From Coriaria nepalensis (lineage: Eukaryota > Streptophyta > Magnoliopsida > Cucurbitales > Coriariaceae), in the NCBI GenBank assembly GCA_027186245.1, contig CP114491.1:6879501-6943500 (forward strand): a stretch of DNA of 64,000 bases. The letters run 5' to 3'. The stretch's first letter is position 1. Each line of letters starts with the position of its first letter. Of this stretch, positions 20,750 through 32,982 are shown in pieces. Under the pieces are notes generated by a model, which saw only the letters and a program-made list of their open reading frames with translations, did no database searches and had not been told where the DNA came from. Made by a program: the position numbers and the translations under genes.

Positions 20750-23640
20750 ATTTCGAACTGATTAGTTAAAAATAAAATAGTTAATTAATGACAATATGAA
20801 TCTTAAATAGATTCTCATTTCGCTTGGTTGCGGTTGTTGCCCGACAGCGAGTGTATAGCTAGCACCAGTTTAACGACTTGACTCTTTGTTTGCCATGTCA
20901 ACGTCAAACGTGTAAGGACAAAGTCATCGCGTTTGTTAGCTGTTTACTTTTCATGGTGTGGAAATTTTGACCACACAAAAAGAAATAAATAAACTTTAAT
21001 GGATTTGGTGTTCGCAAGGTCACCTTTTAAATTTATTTTAATTTTAGATAATAAATATATAATATTTTTTATATTTTCGTTAATAATTTTTCAAATAATT
21101 TTATAGGAAAAATTATAATCAACGTCTTCAAATTTATTTTTATTATAATAAATCTTTCAAAATTTATATTATTATAATCAACTTTTTAATTTTAAAAATT
21201 AGTTATAATTAATTTTTTATTTATTTTAATAATTTTTTCTACGATTATTTATCGGTTTTTAAATTTTTATTTATCTTAAATTTATCTTCTTTTTTTTATA
21301 TTTATGATCCTAAAAATTTATATTTAAACTTTTAAAATTTTTTTAAATTTATATTTTTCCCTGCCCTCAAATTGATAGAGGTTTCCTCTGCACCACCTTC
21401 ATGGAAGGAGGTCTACTTTTAATGTATTTTTTTTTTCTTCTTCTAGGAGTTCAAGCAAACATCTATTGATGGAGCTCAATGATAAAAAGTGGATGAAAAT
21501 ATAAATTAAATATAACTTTTATAGGATCAAAATTATAAAAAAATTAAAAAAAAATGAATTGGGAATAAATAAGAGTTTAAAAATAAATAGACACGTGAAT
21601 AAAACCGTTAAAATGAATTAAAATACGTGATGAGGAGTAATTAGATTATGGAATTAAAATAAATTTAAGTCGGTTAGTAGTATTTAAATTGATTGATTAT
21701 AATAGATGTGTGACGAGAGATAACTAGATTATGGAATTGAAATAAATGCAAGTTAGCTATTAATAATTAAAGTGACCGATTAAAATTTAACAACTAAATA
21801 TGAATTTGATCGAGTAATAGTCGAGTTCGATTGAATATGGAGCCTTTGGCTTAGTCAAAATTCACCCAAGAAGTATTTCCTCTCAAATAATTAAAATACC
21901 ACAATGATTAATGAGGTGGCATGAAAAATATTCATAAATCGTTTTGTAGAAAAATCATGTGAAGTTCAATCTCAACCGTTCGCGAAAAAAACAAAATCAA
22001 TTTCCATTTACTAAATATCTTGGTCAAACCAAATGTGGGAAACACCACCTTTGACTGAAACTTGGAGAAGAAAGAGAGCATTTCAATCGAACTTTGAAAG
22101 GGAAAAAACAACTTTGGCCGAACTTGGGAAGGGAAAAGAAGAAATTCGGCCAAGCCTAATTGGTTGGTTAAAGAGTTGAACCACTTTTTTCCAAAAAAAT
22201 GGAAAAAATGACTCATTCAATCTCACTCTCAACCAAATAGATTCGGCATAAATACATGAGGAGGTGAGGATTTCAGTTGAATTTAGTGGGAAAGTGAGTG
22301 AAGAAGTCGGGACAAACATATAATCAATAAGTCAAGTTTGGTAGAAATCAGAGGTCAAAACTTTCTTCCAAAAAAGTTGAATGAGCTCACAAAATAGGAG
22401 AGTGAATTCTAAAAGTGAGAAGTGAGATTTTAACTTGGAATTTATTATGGAAATTTCACTATGAATTACCTATAAATAGTAAGTTTGGTGAAAGACAAAT
22501 CATCTATTAGATCATAATCAATCCATCGATCGTCATCAATCAACCTAAAACACAACGCTCCGGTAAATAAATTATCGGCCCATCTAATACTATACTTATC
22601 TTTTCATTTCTTCCGAGAATACTTGTTTTTCCTTTATTAGATTGGTTCTTCGTAACTAAAATGAGTGCATTGAGTTCATACCTAAATCTTGATTTGTCTA
22701 TCACAAACAAAATATCTTTAATTTCATCTTCTTCTTTTAAGCCCTTTATTTATCATTTTTCATACAAATAAAGTTAGATTAATTTTAATTTCTTGTCGTA
22801 AATTTATATATGTTATTTTAATTTCTTTACTTTAACTAGTGTTTTTAACCCATTCGTCTATTAAACTTTAATTCCATTTCATTTATTTTTATTTTATTTT
22901 AGTAACAGTCATATAAATTTTTTTTATTTTATTTTATAATGTAAAAGTCATTTTAACTATATAGTATGCATATATTCTTTATTACATTTATATTTACCCA
23001 TAAATTTTTTACATATTTAAAAGTTAGATTAATTTTCTTAATACATATTTTATTTTATAATATAAAAGTCGCTTTAATTATATACGAAAATTTACCTAAA
23101 ATATATTTAAATTTAAAATTTTGAAATTTTAACATTAGTTCATTTTTTCGACATCAACAATACACTTATAATTTATTTAAATCAAATATTCATTATCAAA
23201 ATATTCTCTTTTTTTTTTTTATTTTGTTGGGAGAATACTCTATATTTTATTGGAAAAATTCCAAAAAAATTATGAAACAAGAAAAAGAAGAACAATAAAA
23301 TTTATTTCATATAACAAATTATTTTGTTATAGATTTTCATATTTTTATTATAATTTTTTAATGATATATTCATTTTTTAATAAAAAAAATATTTCATTTA
23401 AATTTGAATTACGATTGTTTTTAAGGGCTCAAAATTTTTTTTTTCCCGCCGGACCCTTATGTATTATAATGATTAATTAGGTCGTGTTGTTGTACAAAAT
23501 GTCTATCGATGAGAGACCGGTATAGATTAGAAGCTGAATAATTATGCATAGAAAGCAATTAAATTAAAAGTCAGTCTTAAATATCAGAAATAATAAATTC
23601 CCTAATTTTTATTAATTTTTAAAAAATTAAATTACAATAT
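20750..23640. other. Intergenic, AT-rich; includes a decayed LTR-like block
   Basis: No gene seen. 21010-21600 is A/T-rich and lacks recognisable structure. 21627-22760 looks like an old LTR: an 83-bp tandem duplication, a TATA box (cctataaatag, 22470-22480) and a gccgaa-rich segment. No flanking primer site or duplication confirms this. 22800-23640 is A/T-rich with nothing visible. Confidence 0.4.
21627..21792. repeat. Two-copy 83-bp tandem duplication
   Basis: gtgatgaggagtaattagat (21627) and gtgacgagagataactagat (21710) begin two diverged copies of the same unit. Confidence 0.65.
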
Positions 23641-23665
23641 CGGAAGAAAAAGAAAATTGAGTTAA

Positions 23666-24146
23666 CTAATTTTTTTGTTTAAGGAGGGTTGCTCGGAGCT
23701 CTGCCACGTCAACCTCGCCGACGCGATTCTCCGGACGGTAATAGCCGGTGACTGGGTCTGGAACCCACTGCGTCTTCTCTGTAGACCCCACCACATCTTC
23801 CGTCTGTTTCTTAGTCATCTCGCAGCTTCCCAAGCTGCTCACTACCTCTTGCGACGTAACCGCTGCCGTCGCGTATCCACGACTGTCCAAGTAAAATCAT
23901 ATTAAAATAAAAAAAAACGAATTTTATTTGTCATCTGCACATATATAACTTTCCTGCCTTTTCTCAGCTAACAAACATAAAGTTTACTGTGAACTTGTTA
24001 ATTAACTTAAAATTTAAATTCTGAAAATTAGAAACAGAGAGATTGAAAAGAGCAAGTATTTCATTTAGTTACCTGATGAAAGAGTTAGAGACTCCATCGA
24101 CGACGAGAGCAGTTAGCTGTCTAGCGCTGGATAAAGAGCGAGCCAT
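23666..24146 (-). CDS. SAG21: LEA5/SAG21-type protein, copy with one intron
   Basis: Exon 1 24146-24073, intron 24072-23883 (GT-AG), exon 2 23882-23666; 96 codons. The intron splits the codon for Ser in ...NSFIS-RGYATA. The protein has the same layout as its neighbour: an arginine/serine-rich mitochondrial-type N-terminus, then TQWVPDPVTGYYRPEN and EVDVAELRATLL. A paralogue of the gene at 20.0 kb by local duplication; the coding ends, 5' UTR, TATA box and G-box are all shared. The role by family is stress and senescence tolerance in mitochondria. An A/T-rich insertion of about 60 bp lies between its TATA box and the conserved upstream promoter block. Confidence 0.93.
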
Positions 24147-24329
24147 AATTTCCTTTTAACTAAAATGAAGAAATCTAGATTTCTTTCTGTTTGGTTCTCG
24201 GGAAAATTATCTGTACTTCTCTGTCTTCTCTCTCTGTCTCTGCTTATGAAAGCTTCTAATTTCTTTGGTGGAGTTGGAGAAATCTTGAAAGTTGAAAGTA
24301 TGTGATGGAAGGAGAAGGGACTGAGCTGG

Positions 24330-24337
24330 TATTTATA
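24330..24337 (-). promoter_or_regulatory. TATA box of the LEA5 copy with intron
   Basis: TATAAATA on the minus strand, in the same flanking context as the box at 20494-20501. Confidence 0.75.
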
Positions 24338-24346
24338 CAGGCGGGA

Positions 24347-24405
24347 AATTTAGTAAACTGTAAGGAAATTAATTAATAATAAATAATTAAAAACAATATC
24401 GGAAA
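24347..24405. other. A/T-rich insertion in the LEA5 promoter
   Basis: In the paralogue the TATA region (ggcgggaa) continues directly into gaggaaagtagacgg. Here about 60 bp of A/T-rich sequence separates the same two blocks. Confidence 0.6.
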
Positions 24406-24497
24406 AAGGAAAGTAGACGGAAACAGAGTACAACTGTATAACGCGAATAAGGAAACCGTCAGCGCATAGAACCGTTGGGTGGGTCCTTTCATTTTCT

Positions 24498-24508
24498 GCC
24501 ACGTGGAC
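24498..24508 (-). promoter_or_regulatory. G-box/ABRE of the LEA5 copy with intron
   Basis: GCCACGTGGAC, identical to the element upstream of the neighbour copy. CACGTG core at 24500-24505. Confidence 0.7.
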
Positions 24509-24549
24509 ATTTCTTCCCCTTACGTCTGACTCTCCCACAGAAAAAAAAA

Positions 24550-26030
24550 AATTAGCGTGTTCTAAATCAATTCATATATTAGTAAAGTAAACAGTATAAA
24601 GTAAGCAGAAAGTTATTAAACACAAATATCATGTTATAAATTTCAATTTCGTAAATATATATTGTTAGATATGACACGAGTATAGTAAAGTAAACAGTAA
24701 AAGGTTAAGAAGACAGAGTCGGTCATGTTTATTTACTGTCGAAGCGTTGACTGGCTAGCGTTTTGTACGTTGTGGGAATTCCGGTTTGGAATAGTGAAGA
24801 ATGAATGGAGTAGGCGTTCCCAACGTGAACAGTTAGGTCATCTACCTCATGCTATCAGCAGTTTCACATTCACATGTTGCTTGTGAGATATCATTTTATT
24901 AGTCAACTTGTTGGCTCGGTATTGTCACTTGTCAGAACTGTCGTAGATTGGTTCACTGGTTCACTTGTTAAAACAGTAGGCGACCTGCTGCATACTACGT
25001 ACACTATCTACATTCTTATACGTAGTTTAATACTATGTGCATATTACCTTTCTAGGGGCGCTCCCTCTGCGTTGGTATTCATCCCATCTAGGGGCACCCC
25101 CAAAATGGTTCATTCCAAAGATAATGTCGTTAACTTGTTAATAACTATCATATTTAGTATTGAAAAAGAGTCATGGTTGTGATTAAGTTTTGTACATAAC
25201 GTAATCATATATTACGTATATATAAAAATAAATTTATTTTGAGTAATTTACTCCAATTAATTAGATTTAATTATATTATTATTTTAATATATGATTTTAT
25301 TGGATTAGAATAATAGAATAATATATTAAATATTCTCATAAATATTTTAGTTAATATTTACTCATATAAGAAAAATAGATATTTTTCGATAAGAAATGGA
25401 TAGTACTCCAACTTGGCCGATAATGTCTTAACAATTTAAATAGAAGATGACGACGATGATAGTGATGGTATAAGAAATATTGTAAATGAAAAAAAGAATG
25501 CTAAAGGGAAGTGGGAATCAAGTTGGCCTTCATTACGGTAGACATTTTATTTGAAGCATCCTTATCCGGATATAGTAACGTATAGTTAATGTAATTTGTA
25601 CTTGTGATGATCCCACTTTAGCTCTCAATAAATTAATCACAACTTCATGCTCATGACCTTACAATGAACACAAGGGTTGTTAAAGCTAATCCTAACCTAA
25701 CACGTCCCTCCAATGTGTACAAGAGCCCAACCAGTCGACTCAATAATTCATTATATATACTATTAGTGTCGAAATTTGATTTCCCTCTAATATGAAGCTC
25801 AATCATTTAAAATAGATGTTAGGAATGTTCGATCGGAATAAGGACTGATATGACTCTTTGATGACTAGAATAAGTATTTACAACGTAAAAGAGAGATAAT
25901 AAAAGAGTAAAAATTTTGCCAATGTAATAAAATCAACTTTAGAGCTTTAGAATATTTAAATTAGTATATAATTAGTACATAATTAACACATAATTTTATT
26001 GTCTTGTATAGTTGAGACCAGATTAAGGAT
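24550..26030. other. Intergenic region without a recognised gene
   Basis: A/T-rich, with short open frames only. Nothing recognised. The end of this stretch may include the lost 5' LTR and leader of the following copia element, but no LTR copy could be matched. Confidence 0.55.
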
Positions 26031-26034
26031 ATGG

Positions 26035-26530
26035 TGTTCACTTGCCTCCTAAACGTCATAGAACCCAACCTGGTCGGTACTCTGGATTTTCATGATACCC
26101 TCTTTGCTCTATAGAGCGACCTGATATCTCGATTTGGCAATGAAAACTAAGCACGTATTTTTCAAATTAAATGTGATCTAGCATCTCCCAACCAACTGCA
26201 CCTAATTATTCCCAACTATTATGGTCGCCTAAAACAACTATGATAGGAACTTGCATCCCTTTAACCTGTCATAGATTTCACCACCTACCAATAACGAGAA
26301 TCCGACGAATAAGTCTATCAATTTCTCATAGGTTTCAATGACTCCTATTTTGCCTTATGGAGCAAAATCCTAGCTACTGAACCCATTCCCACAATCAATA
26401 AAATTTTCTCCATTCTCAATGAAAAAGAAAAGCAACGACTTCTCCACTTTTCCCTTCCTACAAATGCCACGCATCTGTAGCTGTTCACAAGCCCTCATCA
26501 GACATAAACAATTTTAAATATAACCCGTGA
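26035..26530 (+). pseudogene. copia gag remnant (UBN2-type)
   Basis: The broken translation shows SDLISRFGNE, RIFQIKCDLAS and FLIGFNDSYFAL, then ILATEPIPTINKIFSIL and EKEKQRL. These are classic UBN2/gag motifs of copia elements, in order. Confidence 0.75.
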
Positions 26531-27122
26531 CTAGTGCTGGCGACTCGTCCGATATCCACCTGGCCGGGAACCACGACAACGCTCCTCCATCCTCGACAAA
26601 CCTCTAGCCATTGCAGCCCTTATCACCGTGCCTCATCCCTTGATTCAGCTCTAGCCAGACGTCCTCTAACAGCTATTAGATCTGCTCCGCCACACCTCGG
26701 TCACCGCCAACTTTACCTCCGTTCCAGATCTGCTTCGCCATGAACCACCCACTGCTGATTCAAATCCCACCGTCAAATTCGTGGATAATGTCTTCCCCTC
26801 CTCTAAATCACTTCTATCGGCCACCTAGATCATTAATTCCAGCGCGTCACACCATGTTTGTTGCCGCTGCGCTTCCTTCTCCCACCTACGATGCCTCCCT
26901 CGCCACTCTCTCTCCCTCTTCCCATGGGTTCTACCTTCCCCGTGCAAGAGATGAGGGAAAGTTCCCTTTCCCCCACTTTAATTCTCCAAAATATCATTTT
27001 CACCCCCTCTTTTCATTTTAATTTATTATCTATACCCCTATTAACCCAAAAACTTTTTTTCTCCCCCACTTAATGTTTTTTTCAAGACCCGTCATCGAAG
27101 AGGTTGATTAGAGCGGGGTGAA

Positions 27123-27850
27123 ATGTGTAATGGGCTCTATGTCTTCGAACCCGACCCATCAAAATTTTATGTTGATTTGTCGGTCCGCTCCTCTGAAAAT
27201 TCAAACTTATGGCATCTTCGATTAGGTCACCCTTCTCAAATTTCAATTCCTAATGTTATTGATATCACTAAACAGTTATCCAATTGTGTTATTTGTACTC
27301 GTTTAAAGCAGACTCGTCTCCATTTTTTGAATATTCCTAATAAAATCATGTTTCTCTTTTATAGAATTTTTTGTGATATCTGAGATGCATATAAGTCTGC
27401 TTCATTAACCGATGAACATTATTTTGTTACTATCATTGATGACTTTTCTCAATGTACTTGGGTTTACTTGTTACGTTTTAAATCTAAAGCCATACATTAT
27501 CTGATGAATTTTTTTGCACTCATCCGCACTCAAATTTCTAATACTATCAAAACTATTCAGACTGATAATGGGCAAGAATTTCTATCTCTTCCGTTTCAAA
27601 CTTTTTTCTTTGAGAACGATGTTTTACATGAGCGTACTTGCGTTGAAACCCCCCCAAAAAAATGGAGTTGCTAAACGAAAACATCACCATCTCTTAAATG
27701 TTGTACGATGCCTTCGTTTTCAAACTAATCTCCCTATTTAATTTTGGGGCGATTGTATTTTAACTGATACTTATTTAATTAATCGAACCCCTAGTGTTTC
27801 ACTAAATCATAAATCTCTTTTTGAACTGCTTTTTAACAAAACTTCCCTCT
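27123..27850 (+). pseudogene. copia GAG-pre-integrase and integrase remnant
   Basis: Starts with NLWHLRLGHPS and CVICTRLKQ (the HHCC finger). The core follows with FVTIIDDFSQCTWVYLL, then IQTDNGQEF (second catalytic Asp), then a frame-shifted NGVAKRKHHHLL (Glu region). Broken by stops and frame changes. Confidence 0.85.
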
Positions 27851-28299
27851 TACTCTCATCTTCGAGTTTTTGGTTGCTTATGTTATAATCGGACTCTCCG
27901 AGCTCACCGTGATAAGTTTTCCGCTCGCTCATCCAAATGTATTTTCATCGAATATCCAAGTAATTGAAAAGCTTACAAAATCTATAATATTGACACTCAA
28001 TCTATCTTCTTTTCTCGTGATGTCATTTTCTTCGAGAATCAATTTTCTTTTCTCACCCACATTATCCCTTCCTCTACACCCATCCTTCCCCTTCCTGTTC
28101 GTGATATCTCATCATTTCTTTTACCTCTTACAACACCTCCTCTAACTCCCTCACCTCCAGCTCCTCCACCATCCATTCCAGTTCGTCCTCATCGCACCAC
28201 TTATAAAATATTCCCATTGCGTCCTTCGCCGCTCCCACAGTCTCAAGTATGCCATATCCACTATCATCTTTTCTCTCTTATACTCGTTTCTCTCCTTCC

Positions 28300-29080
28300 C
28301 ACAATAAACTTGTATATGCCTTAATTGCCACTATTGAGCCTTCTTCTTACTCTGATGTCGCACGCTATGCCCATTGGCGTAAGGCCATGAGGTCTGTGAT
28401 ACATGCCTTGGAAGATAACAATACCTGGACACTGGAGTCTCTTCCTGCTGGAAAGAAGTCAATTAGTTGTAAATGGGTTCTTAAAACCAAACTACGTGTT
28501 GATGGAACCCTTGAGCGATATAAGGCATGTCTTATTACTAAAGGTTATAATCAGGCTAAAGGGCTAGATTATTAGGAAACATTTGCTCCCATTGCTAAAA
28601 CGATCATTGTCTGCTGTGTTCTTGCCATAGCTACTGCCCGGCATTGGATCATCCATCAATTAGATGTTCATAATGTGTTCTACCATAGGGACGTTGATGA
28701 TGGGGTCTATATGCAGTTTCTCCCCGATTATTGCTCCACTAGTGATACCCGATTTTATCACCTCTGTAAATCCTTTTACGGCCTCAAACATGCCTCTCGC
28801 AACTAGTTTTTTAAACTAATATATGTTTTTCTTAGTGCAGGTTTCACTCAATCGCAGGCAGATCACTCTCTTCACTCTCACCACTAGCTCTTCATTCAAT
28901 ATTGCCCTCATTTATGTGGATGACATTTTGGTTGCAAACACTCACCTTCTCCAGATCAATTTCTTCAAAGACCATTTAGTGCGTCACTTCAAGACAAAGG
29001 ACTTAGGCCCTCTCAAATATTTCCTCGGCCTTGAAGTGGCTTGTTCCCCTACTAGTATTTCTCTCTCCCAGCAGAAATAA
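28300..29080 (+). pseudogene. copia reverse transcriptase remnant
   Basis: It contains WRKAMRSVIHALEDNNTW, then SCKWVLKTKLRVDGTLERYKA and a DDILVAN-type catalytic box in IALIYVDDILVANTH (28900-28945). The stretch runs to FKTKDLGPLKYFLGLEV. Stop codons at about 28576 and 28805. Confidence 0.88.
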
Positions 29081-29149
29081 CACTCTTGACATTCTCTCTG
29101 ATAGTGGTCATCTCGGCTCTCGTCCAGTCTCTTTTCCTACGGAACATAA

Positions 29150-29815
29150 TCTGAAGCTCAATCATACTGATGGTGATCTTCTCTCTGATCCAGGCCACTA
29201 CCGTCTTCTTATTGGTCGCCTCATCTAACTCATTATCACTCGTCCATACATCATCTTCTCTATTAATATTCTCAATCAATTCATGCATGCTCCTCACACC
29301 CCACACCTCGTCCACAATTCAAGGTGTTTTGTTCCATTCTTCCAATAATCTACATATCACCGCCTACACTGACTCTGATTGGGCCACCTGTCCCACTACC
29401 CGCCGATCTACTACCGATTTTTTTATTCAGCTTGGTGCACAAAAAAAATTCCACAGTTACCCGTTCATCTGCCAAAGCCGAATATCGCGATATGGTTGTT
29501 ACTACTTGTGAGCTCACCTGGCTCAAACAACTCTTCCTTAATCTGAGTGTTTTTCATCTGGCACCTATGACTCTTTTTTGCGACAATCAATCCACCCTCT
29601 ACATCGCTCAGAATCTCGTTTGCCATGAACGTACAAAACACATTGAAATCGATTGTCACCTTATTCGTGAAAAATTGTGTGTTGGACTCATCACCACCTC
29701 CGATGTTCCCTCCGCTCATTAGTTAGCTGACATCTTCACTAAAACTCTTAGCAATGACCTCTTCCACATTCTTTCCAGCAAGTTGGGCATTATTGATCTA
29801 CATGCTCCAACTTGA
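29150..29815 (+). pseudogene. copia RNase H remnant
   Basis: Motifs in order: TAYTDSDWATCPTTRRST, then SSAKAEYRDM, LFCDNQSTLYIAQN and ERTKHIEIDCHLIREKL. Two frame shifts near 29440 and 29600. It ends near the LTR, as copia elements do. Confidence 0.85.
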
Positions 29816-29822
29816 GGAAACA

Positions 29823-29985
29823 TGTTAAAATTAGCCCATAATTTTCTTTCCTTATATAGTTTTACCAAATTTAGTTCTCATTAGTTCTTTGCATTTTCCA
29901 TATATACTACACCTTTTGTATTATAAATAGAGATCTCAGGTTAATGAAAATATATACAAGTTTACCTATTCTAAAATTTATAGAG
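29823..29985 (+). repeat. 3' LTR of the copia element
   Basis: It starts tgttaaaattagccc right after a purine-rich stretch (cttgaggaaaca). A TATA box (tattataaatagag, about 29920) lies inside. Its right end is not fixed because the 5' LTR is missing. Confidence 0.5.
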
Positions 29986-29989
29986 AAAA

Positions 29990-30680
29990 GACAAAGATAA
30001 AATGAGTCTATGATGTCTTAATTAATTTTGCCCCTCTATAGATAATCCCATCTTTCGACTATCTTATCTCTTTGATTTCATTTTTATTTAGTCTTAGACA
30101 AAGGCTTGACTTAAATCAAACCTAATAGCATAGTATGGTATGAGTCATAAGTTAAGGTAAGACCATGTGTGCCTGAATCTTCGCAGAGTCTAGCTTTTAT
30201 ACTTTTGTATTCCAGAATTTGGTCCAACATTTATATATATATACATATGTAACAGATAAGAGATGCGATTTTATTTCACAAGATGCAACCAAATGAATCT
30301 TTCTAGTACTGATACGTTAGAAAATGGAAAATAAGACATGAAGAAAATAAATAGACAATTTTGTTATCTGTTCTAACAAAAGGTCAGAATTTAGAACAAA
30401 TGTCTTTCGGCGTCCAGTTTTAAGGTTCACCTTCAGTTCAAGGTTGTGAAATATTTAGCTATTAATGGGCCGACCCGTAAGCTGGTAATATGAACCCATT
30501 CTAGAACTTTAGCACAAAACATTAGAAGCTCGTTACACAGGTGTTAAATAAGTATTTTAAGGTGGCAAAAGAATTATAGGCCAAGAATTGGGCTTTATTA
30601 CGAGATAGATCTAAAAGGTTAGCCCAAAGTAAAAAAAGCCCAACCCAGCCCGTATCAACTTCGCTCTTACACCCGATTCG
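29990..30680. other. Intergenic and U1A upstream region
   Basis: No gene seen. The last 150 bp up to the U1A start are the likely promoter and 5' UTR, ending in a gag-rich leader (30765-30785). Confidence 0.5.
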
Positions 30681-30790
30681 AAGTTGGAACCACCGGCCTG
30701 GACCTCCTCTTCGCTTCTTCAGTTCTTTTACTTCTTTGGCTTCCAGCTTCTTCAGCAGAGAGGGAGGGATAGAGAGAGAGGGGGACGAAC

Positions 30791-32703
30791 ATGGCGGATA
30801 TCAACAACACAGGCAGCGAAGTCCCTACGAACAAGACGATCTACATCAACAATCTCAACGAGAAAATTAAGCTCGAAGGTCTCCCTAATCACTCTTTCAG
30901 GAACTAAAAAAAAAAATCAGGGTTTCTTCGCACTGAAATTTCAAATTGATACTACTGCTTTTTAACTTTTCCCTTCGCAATTGTGCAGAGTTGAAGAAAT
31001 CTCTCCACGCAGTTTTCTCGCAATTCGGGAAGATACTAGAGGTGTTAGCTTTCAAGACGCTGAAGCACAAAGGCCAAGCTTGGGTTGTCTTTGAGGAGGT
31101 CTCCTCCGCCACTAACGCGCTCAGGCAAATGCAAGGCTTCCCTTTCTATGATAAACCTATGGTAGTGTTTTATTTTTCTCACTACCTTCAATTTCACTTT
31201 TTATTATAATCCTAATCACTGACATTGTTATTTCAGTCTCATCCTTATGCTGATTTATACATATAAAGACTTCAAGTTTGATTTATTAGGGGTTTAGTTG
31301 CTAATCTTAATATAAGATTGCATCTTTTTGCTTGTGAATTCTGGTCTTCTTTAACTTGAAAAATACTGAAATTAGCAGTGTGTGATAGAGATGCAATAAG
31401 ATGACTGAAATTCTATTCTCTGACTATCAAATTTCCCCCCCTCCTTTTTGTGATAAAGAGAATACAATATGCTAAGACGAAATCGGATATAATAGCAAAG
31501 GCCGATGGTACCTTTGTTCCGCGGGAAAGACGAAAGAGGCACGAGGAGAAGGGTAAATCTCTTTCGCTTTCTCTCTCTCTTCTTTTTATTTTAAGATCAT
31601 TTGTATCGTTGAAAAGCTTTCTATCAATGTCTCCCTCATGTATGTGGGGAAAGGGTTCAAATGGTGGTATAAACATATGATATGGTAACTGTTTCAAATA
31701 GTCTTTTTGTTTTCCTGTAAACTAGTGAAGTAATGCTTACTTACATGGGATATAATTGATTACATTGTCATTTGATAATTTAATTGGTGGAATAACACTG
31801 CCTTATCCGGTCAAGATATAGAGTACAGCAGGAAGACGGCAGATTATATGTAACTCCATGTTCTTTCCCTTGTTATAATAGATTTTTTTTTTTTCACCGA
31901 GAAAATGTGAGAATGGTCCCCACAGAAGTGTTAGAGTGGAATTACGTATCACCACAATCTTTTTTTCTTTCCTGATTAATGGATAGTTTACAGAGTTATA
32001 CGATTTCACCATGTGACAGGGAAAAAGCGAAAAGAACAACATGATGCTAATCAAGCGGCTATGGGTTTGAATCCTGCTTATCCTGGTTCCTATGGCGCAG
32101 CTCCTAATGTAAGAATCTCATTTTCTTACATATCACTTATTATTATTCCTAATTAACTTAATTTTAGTTTATTGAAAACATATGGTTAATTGATGTAACA
32201 TTGCTGTATCATTTGATGGACAAATTACAAACTAAATTCATCGATAATATGTGTTGTTCCAGTTGCTGGGAAAAGGGTGTTTTGAACACAAACAAAGTTT
32301 CTGTTACGCCAAGTAGTTTAGATGCTTCTTTGTAGACAAGCTATTATAGGGTCTTGTGTTTACACTATTTCCATTATTTAATTACTAACTCATCCCTTTC
32401 CGGGTACAGCTGTCGCAAATACCATATCCAGGTGGTGTGAAGTCAATGGTACCCGAGGCTCCAGCACCACCAAATAGCATCTTGTTCGTTCAGAATCTTC
32501 CCCAAGAGACAACTCCTATGATGCTACAAATGCTGTTCTGTCAGTACCCAGGTTTTAAGGAGGTTCGTATGGTGGAAGCAAAGCCTGGAATTGCCTTTGT
32601 CGAGTTTGGAGATGAGGTCCAATCAACGGTTGCCATGCAAGCACTCCAAGGTTTCAAGATGAATCAACAGAACTCCATGCTCATCACTTACGCCAAGAAA
32701 TAG
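30791..32703 (+). CDS. U1A: U1 snRNP-associated protein U1A
   Basis: Five exons: 30791-30878, 30989-31161, 31459-31552, 32020-32108, 32410-32703; 245 codons. U1A binds stem-loop II of U1 snRNA in the nucleus, where U1 recognises 5' splice sites. It has two RRM domains. RRM1 spans about residues 17-95, with RNP2 IYINNL and RNP1 KGQAWVVF. A charged linker follows ([16 protein letters not shown], then a PAYPG-rich stretch). RRM2 spans about residues 170-243, with ILFVQNLP and [28 protein letters not shown] identifies U1A rather than the related U2B''. All introns are GT-AG and the reading frame closes. It is the left gene of a U1A-MIR164-PHR2 set. Confidence 0.96.
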
Positions 32704-32980
32704 GTGAAGAAGATGCTTCTTTTTGTTTTCTGCTGTTACTGTTTATGTATCATTCTTGATTTGGATATTATTCTCCTCTTTTTAATTTTTTCCCTCTTTT
32801 AGTAGGAATTTGTATTAACTTTAACTTACATAGTTCTCTTTCGCTATTCGATGGGTTTGTCTTTAAAAGTTCTGCTGAAGTTTACATGAACTACCAGATT
32901 CGAATCTGATCGACAATATGTATTCGTTTTGATCACATGCACCCTGTTCACATTCATTTCATTAAGATTCTATTTGCCAC
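32704..32980 (+). other. U1A 3' UTR and short spacer
   Basis: T-rich 3' flank of U1A with no second gene. The inverted PARP pseudogene begins near 32983. Confidence 0.5.
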
Positions 32981-32982
32981 TA

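Larger units (their letters stand above)
26035..29985 (+). mobile_element. Degenerate Ty1/copia retrotransposon
   Basis: On the plus strand the order is gag, GAG-pre-integrase, integrase, RT, RNase H, polypurine tract and 3' LTR, the copia order with integrase before RT. Stops and frameshifts are frequent. The 5' LTR was not found. A C-rich, non-copia-like stretch at 26540-27100 replaces the zinc knuckle and protease region. Confidence 0.88.

Noticed and set aside
24874..25182. 102-codon plus-strand frame
   Set aside because: No similarity to a known family, no promoter-like context, and the base composition equals that of the flanking spacer.
26534..27073. Proline/serine-rich short genes in the copia element
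   Set aside because: Overlapping frames in a C-rich stretch within a dead element, with no family match.
30791..32703. U2B'' instead of U1A
   Set aside because: The first RRM reads [16 protein letters not shown] and the linker has the U1A PAYPG-type stretch; U2B'' has a different start and linker.
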